From the NCBI RefSeq assembly GCF_003369915.1, contig NC_046673.1, positions 6,928,001 to 6,992,000 of the forward strand: DNA of 64,000 nt, in the 5' to 3' direction. Position 1 is the stretch's first letter; the number at the start of each line of letters is the position of its first letter. Of this stretch, positions 1-12,300 are shown piece by piece. The stretch is from Drosophila miranda (taxonomy: Eukaryota; Arthropoda; Insecta; Diptera; Drosophilidae). The translations under genes were made by a program, and so were the position numbers. The notes beneath the pieces are model-generated. The model did not search any database, had not been told where the DNA came from, and was given only the letters and a program-made list of their open reading frames with translations.

Positions 1-520
1 CTCGCTAGGAGCCCGTCCCAAACCGGCCCCGTCGTGAGACCTGTTGTCGGTAGTTATCCCAACCGTAAGCTGGGACATTCTTCTGGGACATATTGTGGAC
101 ATTTCTGAAACGTCGAGCCCAAGTGTTGTAGTATTTTTCTACTGGGAGCTGGACACAGAGCAAAACAGGTTTTCCACGGTCTCCTCTTTCGCGTCTCTAC
201 AGCTATGGCTGAAATCATTGTAGGGGGCACCCAGTCTGTTTGCATGGATACCTACTAGCCAATGTCCCGTGAGGGAACGCATGCGGCGCTGTACCTTTTT
301 CTGATGAGCTTGCAGAGCTCAGAAGTGCGCTTCCTAATTATGTTCGGCCATGTTTGCCAAGTTATGCGACATCGTGGCACTAATTGCCACGTGCTGTCTG
401 TTAGGAGCTTGAATTGCTTCTTTACAGGCGCGCTTACAGGTGGCCACAGGCATTGGAATATCCTCCTTGTCCTGGAGAAGCCAAGAAGTCCCGGTAGATG
501 CCAAGAAATTTCTTAGAAAT
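1..520 (-). mobile_element. 3' remnant of a LOA/Bilbo-type LINE
   Basis: Read on the minus strand, one frame gives the C-terminal part of a non-LTR retrotransposon ORF2. It has a DIPMPVATCK stretch, then LTGHWLVGIHANRLGAPYNDF, then a cysteine-rich tail with SCRDAKEETVENLFC. The LTGH...H..R segment followed by C-E-ET-x-(E/H)-LFC is the usual end of LOA/R1-like ORF2 after the RNase H domain. The frame has at least two stops within about 300 bases and one before the expected final cysteines, so the copy is dead. It lies in, or left of, the third garnet intron, in the same orientation as garnet. Its left end is outside the window and its right end (around 520-550) is only approximate. LOA-clade elements are known from obscura-group flies (Bilbo, TRIM). 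That assignment is by motif memory only. Confidence 0.65.
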
Positions 521-673
521 TTGTTTTGTTTTACAATAACATTCAATGTACGCTAATACGCTTGGGTAATTTCTTCCGACTAAATATCTCACGTGCCCTG
601 GATGCCACTCAGCACAAACTCTCCCTCTTCCTTGGTCACGTATCCTCATCCTTCATTGAACACATCGCCTTAC

Positions 674-2117
674 CTCGCTGTCGGGATGAAAGCATTGACT
701 GGCTGCCAGATAGCCGATACGCTTGCAGGTGAAACGTGACGAGCTCATCACCTCGATGATGTTGAAGCCTGCCCAGGAGATGTCGTAGCCCAGCATTTGT
801 ATCTGTCAAGTGCAAATCAATAAATATTAACATTTTTCTATTTATCTTTTTTATACAGAATGTGAGTGTGAGTGTGTGTGCGTGCGTGTGCGTGTGTGTG
901 TGTGTTTAAGAATATGCTCAAGGACTCGTTAGCGTAGAAATCTGTCTCCCACACCCAACCTTCACCCTCTCCCTCTCTCTCTCTCCCTCCCTCTCTCTCT
1001 CTCTCTCTCGTGGGGGAACATTCCTGTATTGCTGGCTTGTTAGTTTTTGCCAACTTTTTTCTACAACCATTGTTCATCCTTCACCACCTCATTCTCCTTT
1101 CGATACCCTTGATGACCGGCGCGGAGTAGTCGAAGTTCCATTCACTAGAACTCTACGCGCCACTCAAATCTCTTATCTGCATTTTGCAGATTGTTTCTTC
1201 TTGATCAAGTCCCCAGATCTGTGCCCAAGTTGTTTCAAATAAATAATCAATCTGCAAAAGGGTATCAAAGCAGTCGGGCATCGAGAAGTGCGCTTTCTTC
1301 ATTGCTTGTAAGTATTGCAGTTGTTTTGCTCTTCCCTCCCTCTCCCCCCCCCCCCCCAACTTTTCACCCCAGTATTTGTTCTCTTCTTCTAGGCTTTGTT
1401 TTTTGTTTTTTATTGATCTTCCACCTATTCGCTCGCTTGTTTCTTGCACTACAATACCCTTCAAGAGGAGGGCATTATTTTTTCACCCAAATAAATCTCA
1501 ACTGAATAGCCCTAACATTTCTTATTGCTACCAACTTTTTTTATACAGATTAATTAACTGTTAATGAAACAGGAAACAGTTTGCTGTAACCAGAATATTT
1601 TCAATATAGGCCTACGTGAGCCTTCCAGGGTACGCGAACTTCGAAGCCTTTCTTGTGAGGACTTGCATTCAAGGGCCCCCCATGGGTCCCTGTCCCTTCC
1701 CATGCCCTCTGCCTCATGGCCGGGAGTGCATTGTGCCTGCTGGCAGTTTTGTGGCAAAATTCAAGTGCAGAATGGATGGTCCTTGAATGGGGCCCAGGCT
1801 TAGACATTATGCGAGGGCATTCTTTTTGGCTAATTCCACACTCGAACGAGAAGGGCTCTTGAATCGCCTTTTGGTAGGTGGATTGGGAGGACTTACGTAG
1901 GTTAGCTTGGCCACGGCATTGCATTTGACGCTGATATTGTCCTGTCGCAGCTCCTGTTTGATCTCCTCAATGCATGTCGATATGTATTTGGCCTGCAATA
2001 GAAAAAAGTACATATATTTAATATAATATATTGTACACCGAAAAAATGTGCAAGACAGCAAAATAAAACCGAAATATATTCTTGGGGGCTATCAGTGCAA
2101 CCCCCTCAATACCACCC

Positions 2118-2167
<50 letters not shown>

Positions 2168-3898
2168 AATTAATATAAATACCAAGGCATAAATCAGCAA
2201 TTTGTGAATTTCTTCTCCCTCTCCCTCTCTCTCTTTCTAGCATGACGACGACGTGGAATCAGAAAATAAGAATGAAAGACTAGATTCATGGGACCGAACC
2301 TTTTGATACCCTTTAAGATCGATCATTGGATTCTCTGCTCTACTCTACTCTTATGTACTAGTCTATTCTACGTGATACTGCAATTCATTACGTTTTTAAA
2401 GGCTTTTTTCTGCCAATTGGACACTCCAAACAGAGGGGCGAGCCTCGGTTTCACATGAAAAAAGGTGGAGCTCAGAATTTTGAGTAAATGGGTATGGGCT
2501 TGTAAAGAAGACACCTCTCCCCTTCATTCGGATACAGAGAACTCGCAGTTTTTACGGGAATTACAGGTGCTTTCCCAGCTACAGGTGCTTTCCGCACTCC
2601 GTACTCGTGTTTCCCAAGGCTCCTCGTATACCAAAAAAGCCACATCCACCAAATACCAGGCACCGTTCATGGAATTCCTGAATGCCTTTGTGCGTTCTTT
2701 ATAACGATTGGCCAAGGAGTGATCCTGGGCACCAAAGGTTTCATAGCCATACAGATCGATATTATAAAATTTCGATTGTATTCGACTGTAAGACGAAAAT
2801 AAATATTAAACCGCACTTTATTTGAAATCCTTTGAATGGGCCTATCTTTGGCAATCTTTTCCGATCTTCCTGCTCTAGGAGGCAAAGAACTCATCAAAAT
2901 TATAATACTTTCTCTCTCTCTCTCTTTTGAAGGGTATAATATGAAATTAATGGGAAGGCCAAAGAGGCCAACAAAACAAATGCAAAATCTGCGAGTACAA
3001 ATAGACAAAAAGTTGCTTTGAGGCCCGTCTTATTCCTGCTCTGGATAAATCATAGGTCCCTCTCACTACGCCCCAATTTAAACATTGTTGGCGTCATCGA
3101 GAGAAAAAAAAAACGGGAGAAAGAGGAAAAGAGACCATACACCATACGTGAGTGCATTGCAATAAGTTCAAACAGAGAGAGAGAAAGAGATGGAGAGAGC
3201 TTAAGGAACAGTTAGTGGATCCATCAGAGAGACTATCTATCCTGACGGGGGAAAGGCAAAGCAAAGAGAAAACATGCACACAAGCAGAACAAATTCAAAC
3301 ATCTGTGCGAGAGGGGGGCCACAGCACAGCTGATAAGGACCAAGAGCAAAGCTCTCTCTAGGGGAATTTACATGAGTAAATATTTGATAAAACGTGCGCC
3401 GTCGGGCCTACCATCATTCAACCTCCTTTTCCACCCATCAGCCAAGGCAGGCCAGTGCTGCCGTGAAGTGAAATTGGTCTGAAATTGACATAAAAGCATT
3501 AGGGCCTACGCGAAATGCCGCTAATTGAGTGGCGGGAGTTGTTGTGGGGGGGAAAGAGAGACTATGTATGTTCTTTTCCTTTTGCATTGTTGGCAGATGC
3601 CAACGCACACACATACACAATGAGACATACAACAAACACGCACACGTACGCGACTCTTACAAACTCTAACAAAATTCCCTTAATGCAAACGAAATTTGTC
3701 AGCCAATTAGCAAGTTGTAATTAGAGGACTCCGGATTATGTGCGCGGAGTGGGAGTGGGTGCACTTAAGCACTGGAGCAGTAACAACAAACCCACGGCTT
3801 ACCTCATTATCCTTGTTGTTCCTTATGCCGCGCACCAGATCTGTTAAGTTTTTATCAAACATACGCTCAAAATTTCCCTTCACTTTTTTTAATGCCAT
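674..3898 (-). CDS. g: garnet, AP-3 complex delta subunit, first three coding exons (partial)
   Basis: Large delta-adaptin of the AP-3 coat, which sorts cargo from endosomes to lysosome-related organelles such as eye pigment granules. Coding exons are 3803-3898 (32 residues, MALKKVKGNFERMFDKNL...), 1897-1992 (32 residues, from AKYISTCIEE to AVAKLTY) and 674-802 (43 residues, IQMLGYDISW to FHPDSE). All three junctions are phase 0 with GT-AG borders (donors gtaagc, gtaagt and gtaagg on the minus strand). The translation matches the N-terminus of AP3D proteins, including the KLTY(L/I)QMLGYDISWA block and the alpha-solenoid start. The rest of the protein (over 800 residues) must lie left of the window. 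A repeat copy carrying DRE- and Motif 1-like sites sits about 160-250 bases upstream of the ATG. Identity is firm; the true transcription start is not seen. Confidence 0.93.
803..1896 (-). other. garnet intron 2, simple repeats
   Basis: No gene seen. It contains a GT-rich microsatellite near 865-905, CT tracts near 960-1010 and a C-homopolymer near 1345-1358. Confidence 0.7.
1993..3802 (-). other. garnet intron 1
   Basis: Non-coding by inspection. An (AC)n microsatellite lies at about 2118-2165 and purine-rich AGAG tracts at about 3170-3200. Short open frames here have no coding character. Confidence 0.7.
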
Positions 3899-4056
3899 AT
3901 TCGTGGTGTGCTGCTATCGTTTGGTTGCAATATTAGCTGTATTGTGGGGCCAGTAGCAGACACTGATTTTATTATATATATATTCGCAATTCTGTCACCG
4001 GCAGCACACTTCTTCCGTCTTTTTCTGTTTTGTTTTCTTTTTTCTGCACTTGCAAA

Positions 4057-4160
4057 CAGTGTGATTTTATCACAGGATTTATCGATAAGATATACGGTCT
4101 GACCCTCAGAAATATACCGAAAATACGTCTCAGCCTCAAAATATACCGTAATATTTTCAA
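4057..4160 (-). promoter_or_regulatory. garnet upstream promoter-like cluster
   Basis: On the minus strand, reading towards garnet, there are GGTATATTT-type repeats (Motif 6-like, about 4090-4155), then CTGAGGGTCAGACCGTATAT, then a palindromic TATCGATA (DRE, 4080-4087), then AATCACACTG (Motif 1-like, rc of 4057-4066). DRE (DREF) and Motif 1 (M1BP) are established Drosophila housekeeping promoter elements. The distance to the ATG at 3898 is about 160 bases, suitable for a short 5' UTR. The same block recurs as the end of a dispersed repeat elsewhere in the window, so the promoter may be repeat-derived. Confidence 0.5.
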
Positions 4161-4360
4161 GTATTCAAGAACTCAACGATTTTAATATTCGGTTGAATTT
4201 CTAGCTAGGACCCTCACCCTGAACACGTATTTTTTTCCAATTGACGAATCATTTTCCTACAAGACTAGCTACTTTTAAGTTCTCATCTTTATTGGGTTTT
4301 TTATAAAATAAGGTTTAAACAAGGTCAAGACTCAATTCAGATTATAGCTACGCATTGCGA
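4088..4360 (+). mobile_element. copy A of the inverted-repeat element (partial)
   Basis: Begins with TATACGGTCTGACCCTCAG followed by AAATATACC units, the terminal signature shared with copies at 4787, 12672, 52234 and (inverted) 13608, 55555 and 56785. Its inner part (4195-4345: ctagct..gaccctca, ccaattgacgaatca, cctacaagact, ggtttaaacaag) matches 52505-52635. No coding capacity is seen. Confidence 0.55.
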
Positions 4361-6384
4361 ATATTTTTAAAAAGCACACAGATAATTTGTTTCCTGTTTT
4401 ATACTATTTTGTAGTATTTTTGAGTATTTTAAACCAACTGGCATTGCCGTTTTTTCATACAAGCTCCATGGAAGCGCCAGTATGAAAACCGCCAAGACAC
4501 ACATTTTACATTCCTTTTTTCTGATATTTTTTGGAAAAAGATGAAATTTTAATGGCAAACGGTTAGGAATTAGATGCAGATTACGAATTAGTATTCGGTA
4601 TGGCCTGGGTAATGGATCTAAATAGCATTTCTGCACGATTTATACATTGGTGCTTTGGTCGGGGAGGTGAAGGTCCATAACTCGTTTTAAAAAATACTAG
4701 AAAAAACTATGAAAATATGCAAATATGCAAGGAGTGTGGCTAAAATGGCAAGAAAATCAGTATGACCGCGGATTTATTAACAAGATATACGGTCTAACCC
4801 TCGGAAATATACCGTTGAAAAAAACGAGCTTATCCGACCTAACCGCCCTCTAAAAAAACAGGTCAACAACTTGAGCCTAACCGTGGAAAATAATTCTGTC
4901 TGTAAATTCTTCTTGTAGATTTATAAATTCTCTTTCAAAATTTCAACGACATCTTTCACCCGAGCTGCGCTAAAATTCTTCATATTTCATAACTTTCGTC
5001 GAGTGTTTTTTTATACCCACTGGCTTATAATGGGTTAAACGTTCTCTTGTGCAGGCAGACATTAGAGATATACATAAGGGCACTTCCATTATGACGTTAC
5101 GCTACATTCGTACGAAAAATTTTGAAAAATTTCTCTAATTCAATAGTAATGGGTGTATATATTCACCAAAAAATTACAAGAATCGAACTTACGGTTTTAA
5201 AGACAAAGACAAAATATGACTGACGTCACGTTATAAAAACTGAAGCTCAACGACCGCTTCAGTTGGCGTACAAAATTACAAATCTCTTCGAACTGGATTG
5301 GACTATCTGTATAATTTTTTTTGTGCTAATATATGAAGCTTAGAGCGATCATTTCCCAAGTTAGTTAGTTCCATCTAGCGTTCCGTTACCAAATTCCGTG
5401 CTAATAAGTTCAAAAATATACCGCTGGTTGAGATTGATTCGGATTGATTTATTTTCAATTTGGGAGCAGTCCAATTTAAACAAAGATTTAAAAAAATAAC
5501 CCTTTATAACGAGACTTTATTTAACAAAAATTTCGATGAAAATGTCGATATAGCGACGGTTTTACAGCCCTAGCGGCTACAAAAATTAAAATAAATCAAG
5601 TGTTCAAAAAAATCAAAATAAAATATATTTTTTTTGCCACTTAACATTTATTTTAACTACCGCTGGCCAACAACAATTTAAAACATGTACATTTTAAAAC
5701 GTTCGGACTCCTTTAAATCTTTAAATACTCTGCTTCTTTTCAACAACTAACCAAAACATTTGTGGAAAAATGAAAACATTCTTCCAAGTTTTTTAAAACT
5801 AACTCTTTACACCCTATAATCTGGAAAAAAAAATAGTCAAAGTAAGCTCGAAAATTTCTTCAGTCCGAAAAAATGTGCGCTGTTTAAAATATTTCCATTT
5901 AAAAACGTTCCTGTACTCATATTTCAATACAGAATACTCAACATTCTCGATTCTAAAGCAATTGTTTAGTATTATCATTCGTAATACTAATAATTATCAT
6001 TCATTTCAATACTTCATTTTAATAATTAATTTCAATACTTATTCTCGATTCTCTATCGGATCGCTTATAGCAACCAAATTAGACTAAAATGCTGGATAGA
6101 TTGTGCCAGATTCTTCGAAGCGTTTGTTTCGATCATCATCATTATATCATGATGAGTTTCTGTCGTGCTGTTCGTACAGATCACACTTAGTAGAATTGTG
6201 AGACCTAGCCTTTTTCTAATATCTATAATATTCCGCAACTACAGGAGCCCCCCGGTCTAATATCATAGTTTATATGGAAAATGTCCACATCGTTGTCGCC
6301 GCCGTTGTGGTTGATTTTCTTATTGACACGTGAATATGGTGGGTTGACTATGATTGAACGCGACAAGCGATCCAATACCAACCG
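4361..6384. other. spacer between garnet and Grip91
   Basis: AT-rich. Copy B of the dispersed repeat starts at 4787. A block at 5010-5100 (tatacccactggcttataat) resembles debris of an old insertion. A 9-base inverted repeat (5238-5246 with 5256-5264) follows a TTATAAAA. Copies of short A/T motifs fill 5600-6060. No open frame here looks like a gene. The 3' UTR of Grip91 probably occupies the last few hundred bases. Confidence 0.5.
4755..4960 (+). mobile_element. copy B of the inverted-repeat element (partial)
   Basis: GATATACGGTCTAACCCTCGG at 4786-4806 is the family terminus. Immediately outside it (4755-4785, read on the minus strand) is ATAAATCCGCGGTCATACTG, the same DRE-like plus Motif 1-like tail seen beside copies near genes, although no gene starts here. 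The inner part (tgtaaattcttcttgtagat, 4901-4921) matches 52339-52359 in copy D. Confidence 0.5.
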
Positions 6385-9300
6385 TTACATTGCCGGCGTT
6401 GAAGATGCCTGGGAATTGATGACGAAACGACTACCTGTTGAATTATTCTTATTGCTATTGTACACGTTGCTCATGCGCATATGCTCGAAGGTAAGGGGCT
6501 TGCTGAGATTGGTGTCACGCTTCTTGTAGAATTCATTGAAATCGAGCCTTGTGCCGAAGAGCTGCAGTTGTGGATCTTCGCTGGAATTGAGGCACATCAT
6601 AAAGCCACTCACTGCCTTCTCATAGGCACAGGAAATGTCACTGAGTCCGCGACAGGCGATAATCAGCTTCTGCTCAAACATCTTCCGCTCCTGATCCCGT
6701 TCCATTTTCTCTTCTGTGGTCACGCCAAAGCGACCCTCCTCCTCGGAGGCGACAATTTTCTTTTCTAACTCATCGCGGGCATTTTGTTCCTTGAAGCAAT
6801 CTTTGTAGAAGCTGGCCTGCCAGATTTCCAGGGCTATAATGTTCTCGAAGACGGTTTCCAGATGCCGTTCCTTGTCGGTCACCGAATTGATAAAACATCC
6901 CACGGTAATGGTCTCAAGGAACTTCTCATGGGCATCGAGAATCTTATCTAGTCCGGTCGCCTGCTGCATTTGCTTCTGCAACTCCACCCAATTGCATTCG
7001 ATGACCTCGAACAGTACGTAATATTGCATTTGATGGATGAAGTGCATAATCTCGGACGTGAAGAGGTGAAGCTTGTACGAAGCCTTGCCAATTTCCGCAT
7101 TCATCTTGCGTAATTTCTGAAAATAGTCAAAGTGAAAATCAAATTAGCAAAACGCGCGGCAAATGTGGTGACTAAAAGAGAGGTGGCAGCACTATTTCAT
7201 CAGGGATGTAGCTGCATAATCGATAGCAGCGTTTGTCGAAACTAACATTTTGTTTACATTTGAGATTTGTCTTTTGAAAACTCAATCTTGCCTTATCTGG
7301 TAGTCTCATCACGCTGTAGATTACAATGTCTTGTTCAATCTTTATGGATTTGCCAGAAGATCATCCGAGGCGCCTGATTCCGGCGCTATGCAGGCAATTC
7401 TATCACCTGGGCTGGGTGACCGGCACCGGCGGCGGCATGAGCATTAAATTGAAGTGAGTACAAAACCACCTGACACTGCAACGGCGAACAGATCTAACGA
7501 TTACCAACCGTAGCAATGAGATCTACATTGCCCCGTCGGGGGTGCAGAAGGAGCGCATGCAACCGGAGGATCTGTTTGTTCAGGATATCGATGGCAAGGA
7601 CCTGCAAATGCCGCCCGAGATCCGGGAATTGAAAAAGAGCCAGTGCACACCACTCTTCATGCTGGCCTATCGACACCGCAATGCCGGTGCCGTCATACAC
7701 ACCCACTCCCAGCATGCAGTGATGGCCACGCTCCTGTGGCCGGGGAAAACCTTCCGCTGCACGCACCTGGAGATGATCAAGGGCGTGTACGATGATGCGG
7801 ACAAGCGTTATCTGCAATATGACGAGCAATTGGTGGTGCCCATCATCGAGAACACGCCCCACGAACGTGACCTGGCCGATAGCATGTACGCGGCCATGAT
7901 GGAGCATCCCGGCTGCAGTGCCGTTCTGGTCAGACGCCACGGTGTCTATGTATGGGGCCAGACCTGGGAGAAGGCCAAAGCCATGTGAGTTACAAATGGA
8001 TTAAAATGCCCGAATGGCTTGCTAACTTTGCTTCCTCATACAGATCTGAGTGCTACGATTACTTGTTCTCCATTGCCGTTGAAATGAAGAAGGCTGGCCT
8101 CGACCCAGAGACGTTTGAGGACGCCAAGGCATAGAGAAGGGTGGCATTTGGCAATTGATAAAATATACGCAATTTTTTGTTAAAAATAATTCCTTTCGTG
8201 CAGCGGGCGCGGGCATTATCTGGCCACTTCAAGCCTTCTTATCTTGCTGTTTTATGGGCATTTCAAATTCGTTGCGCACTTTGTTCCGGAGGTCCACAGC
8301 CTGGTAACAGCAACAGTCGATAACAGCTTCTCTTAACATTCGCTGTTAAGTGCGATAGGTAAATGTTAAAGTCTAAACTCCACACAACTGCACAGTGGAA
8401 AAAGAGCGAAATACGAATTCCACTTTGGAATCAATTTAGTTTTTGAAATAGCCATGAATTAATTAATTGTCAGAAGTACATACTTAAACTAATTAACGAG
8501 TTGCACTAGTTTTTTGCCACCGAAAACAACCTATTGGCATAAATTAGCTACAAACTTTTGATTTGATCATCTTTTCGCACCTCTTGGTGTTACTGTTCCA
8601 TCAGCTGGCCGGCGGTGAGCGAGAGAGCACAACATCACAAAACCAACGGGAGTGAGAGAACCACCCGTGTGTATACCGGCTCTCGCCGCACTAGTGTTGC
8701 CCATTCAGATTTTTTTTTAGCTAGCTCTAGCTATTTTTAAAGTTTGATTGCTTTAAAACTTTCGAAATTGCTGAGCCGGAAATGTAGCTATTTAAAATAT
8801 ATATATAAAAGTACAAGTACGCATTGGTACAATGGACCGGACGAATTGGTCGAAATAAACAAAACAATGCACATTTTATGAATAAATAAAATAAATTTGT
8901 TGTGACAAAAAAATGGCTATTTTTTCACACAAAAAAACGCTACTTTTTCATTTAAAAAAATGGACAATAGAGACAATAAAACCAACGACTCTGCACGCTT
9001 CTGGCTCATTCTTCTATTCACGGCGTAAGCATTTGTCCCCCGTTCGTGTTTGGGGCCCTCTTCCAATTTGGGAAAAATAGATTAACATTTTCTTTTGTAA
9101 AACAACAGCACCGTCCCCGAGAAACTAGCAAAAAATACTCCAACCAAACATGAGTCTACAGTCGGATGCCGTTTTCCAGAAAATCATCGATGGCCTGAAG
9201 GAGAACGAGGCTAAGGCCAAGGCTGTGAATGGTGTGTTTGTCTATAAAATCACCAAGGATGGCAAGGTGGCCAAGGAATGGAGTAAGTAATAATATTACG

Positions 9301-12300
9301 CACGCTGCCTGATACTCCAACACACACACACACACACCCATTTTCTGTGGGTTTACGTGGTCTTTTTTGCGTGTGTGTGTGTGTTTTGTGGGAAGTTCAA
9401 AGTGCGAAATTCTTTGCACTTCGGCACCAGCTGTTTGTTGGTTTTTTATGTGGCCAACAAATGTAAATTACATTACTTCTTCGCTTATTTTCTGTGTGTG
9501 TTTTTTTTCTAGCTCTGGACTGCAAGAGCGCCAAGGCCTATGAGGGACCCGCACAGGGCGTCAAAGTGGACACCACCCTGACGGTGGCTGATGAGGACAT
9601 GGTTGATATTGCCCTCGGCAAGCTCAATCCCCAGGCAGCTTTCATGAAGGGAAAATTGAAGATTGCCGGCAACATCATGCTCACACAGAAGCTGGCGCCT
9701 CTGCTCAAGACCGATGCCAAGTTGTAAGAGGCAGGCAAAGAAGGAGCACCAAGGAGCAGCCGCATTCCAAGCAGTCACATTTCTGTATATCTATATTTTT
9801 TTGGCGTATTTCGTATTCATATGTTTTTGTTTCACCCTCTAATTAATGTTATTTTTGTACGGGAAGTTGTGTTTTTTTCTATCGAAATATAGAAAATGAT
9901 ACATAAGAAAATTAAGGAATTTTTGTATGCCCCATGAGACTTGCGTGTGCACCGGAAAATGGGTAATCATCCATGGATTAGATTACAGGTGCCCTCGGCT
10001 ACTAATCTAATCTCGGACCACTCCACGCCTTAATTCGTTGCCCACAAGAGTGCTCCGAAGTCCCTCCCAAATTGCATTATCGATCAGAGAGAGAGAGAGA
10101 GATCGTGAGCGAAAGAGCGTGACAATCGAAAGTAGGACTGAGATACAACACTCACCTTTCCATTGGTCATCTGCTCTTTCCAGATCTTTGTCGAAAGCAC
10201 AAACTCCATGTGCTTCATGCGCCACAGTGGCTTAAACAGCGCCTTGTACGTGGACATGGTCGGCTCCAGCATGGTGGCCAGCGGCCCTTGGACGACATAC
10301 TGCAGCGACACAATGTCCCAGCCCGTGTCGCCCAAAAAGGGTGGCTGTGCCACCACATCCAAATGGTTTAAGATCTCTGGATCATCGTACTGGGCATTGG
10401 TGCAGCGCAGGGCAGTGTCCAGCATGGCCGACAGATCGTGGGCAAAGATTTCAGTGCCTGGCTTCTCCAGTTCGTCTCTAAGGAGGGCGATTATTTATTG
10501 ATTATTCGATTTAAAGTGCCTCCAGCCAAAGACTTACTTCATATGTTCGATAAAGATGCTGACAAAATCCCCTTGGCCGAGCAGCAAGTAGCGTCGCATG
10601 CATTGCAAATGCTCCAAGAGCTTGTGGGGACCCACCATGTAGTCGAGGACATGCTTGGCGGTGTTCTGGTAGCAGATCTCTATAGCCGCATGCCACTTTG
10701 TGTCCTGTGTGTAGGAGAAAATGTCGCCAGCTGAAAGAAAAGCGCATGTAATGAATATGCCATTAGATGGGACCCAGCTTATTCCTACCATTCGATTCCA
10801 TGATCTTCTTGAGCTCCCCCTGACCCTTGACCAATTCATTCATTTCGCACACTTCGCGCAGAAAATTAATGCTCTTCCCGGTCCTTAGGATTTTATCAGC
10901 CAGCTCTTGGCCAATAAATTTCGGCTGCATGGCGGTGCGCACACGAAACTTATCGTGCCACAGGCGATCGGGCCCGATATCGGTCAGGGACTCCACAAAG
11001 AACTCGTTGTGTAAATCCGTTATGTCGCCATCGAGCATCCATTGGGAGATCATGCGCGTCAGCGGGCGACACATGGCCGTGAGCAGATCAATCACCAATT
11101 TATCTACCGCAGGATGGCCATTATCCAGGAAGTCCCACACCACGGACGTGAGCTCTCCCCCCTTTTTCATCATGCAGGAATGGGCAATTTTGGTCAGCCA
11201 TTGCATACGATGTAGGGGCTTTGTGTACCACACGAGCAGCTTGAATAGCGTCACCTGCTCCCGCTGGCTATCGAGCCACTCCTGCTCGCGATCGACAAAG
11301 CCCCGCTTCACTTGGGCCTTCTTGAAGTCATTTACCTGATCGTGCAGCAAAGCCACTTCGCCATGATAGGCCCCAAGCTCCTTGCGCAGAAAGCATGTGA
11401 GGGCCTGACCCATGCAGCCCAGGGCGCTGTAACCCTTCGAGGGATCGGCGAATTCGGCCACACGATCGTGATAGTAGCCCAGTTCGGAGAGGCGCAGCAT
11501 GAGGCCGGCATCGCCCGTTGTCAGCAAATTGGTGTTCGCCGTGTCCAGCTTGAAGCGGCCAGTGACGACATCCTTTCTTAGATACTTGCCCTGAATGCCC
11601 GTAAACGAGAACAGGACATTCGTGACAATGTCCAAGGTTTCATCCACATCCTGTTGATTAAACAGCTGATCTGTGTAGTTAGGCATTTGCACCTGGCCCA
11701 AACCGGCAATTGACTGGCCGGGATCATAGCTGTAGGCGACGCGTTCACTGGATTCACTTCCACCATTCTGCTGCTTGCGATAGGGATAACTACGACTCAA
11801 TCTCTCAGACAGCACCTCTCTTAGGATATCCTTGTGACCATCACCACCACCATCCTTTCCGTTCGCCATCAGTGTCGTGGGACGCAAGAACGTGGACTGT
11901 GCATTATCCAGAATATCCAGCAAAAAGTTCATCAAGGCTTCGCGTTGCTTTTCATCCGTGTCTAGCTTCAACAACTTGGTGTACGTTTTCAGGAACACAT
12001 TTCCGGGCATCTGCTCTTTTTTGCCATTTGGATTTGCCTTTGCGTTTAGGATATTCAGAATTTTGATCACACAATCATCCTCGCACATGGTCGGCCTTCC
12101 CTCGTTCAACGAGTTGGGCTTTTCCATTATGGTCTTCAAAGCATTGTTAACCAGACGATCTGACAGAGATGGACGTAAGATGGAGCCGTAAGAAGTGGGC
12201 AATCATTAGCAGGGGATAGAATCCATTTACACTTACCATGCTCCTCGGCTCGCTGGGGGCCGTTTATGGATAAGCATATATTTGACAGCAGCTTCGTTAT

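Noticed and set aside
1191-1505. Overlapping frames on both strands in garnet intron 2
   Set aside because: Caused by CT- and C-rich tracts. No splice sites join them to garnet.
5225-5300. TATA-like site followed by a 9-base inverted repeat, suggestive of an old element's promoter end
   Set aside because: Too little sequence to assign a family and no terminal repeats or coding parts seen.
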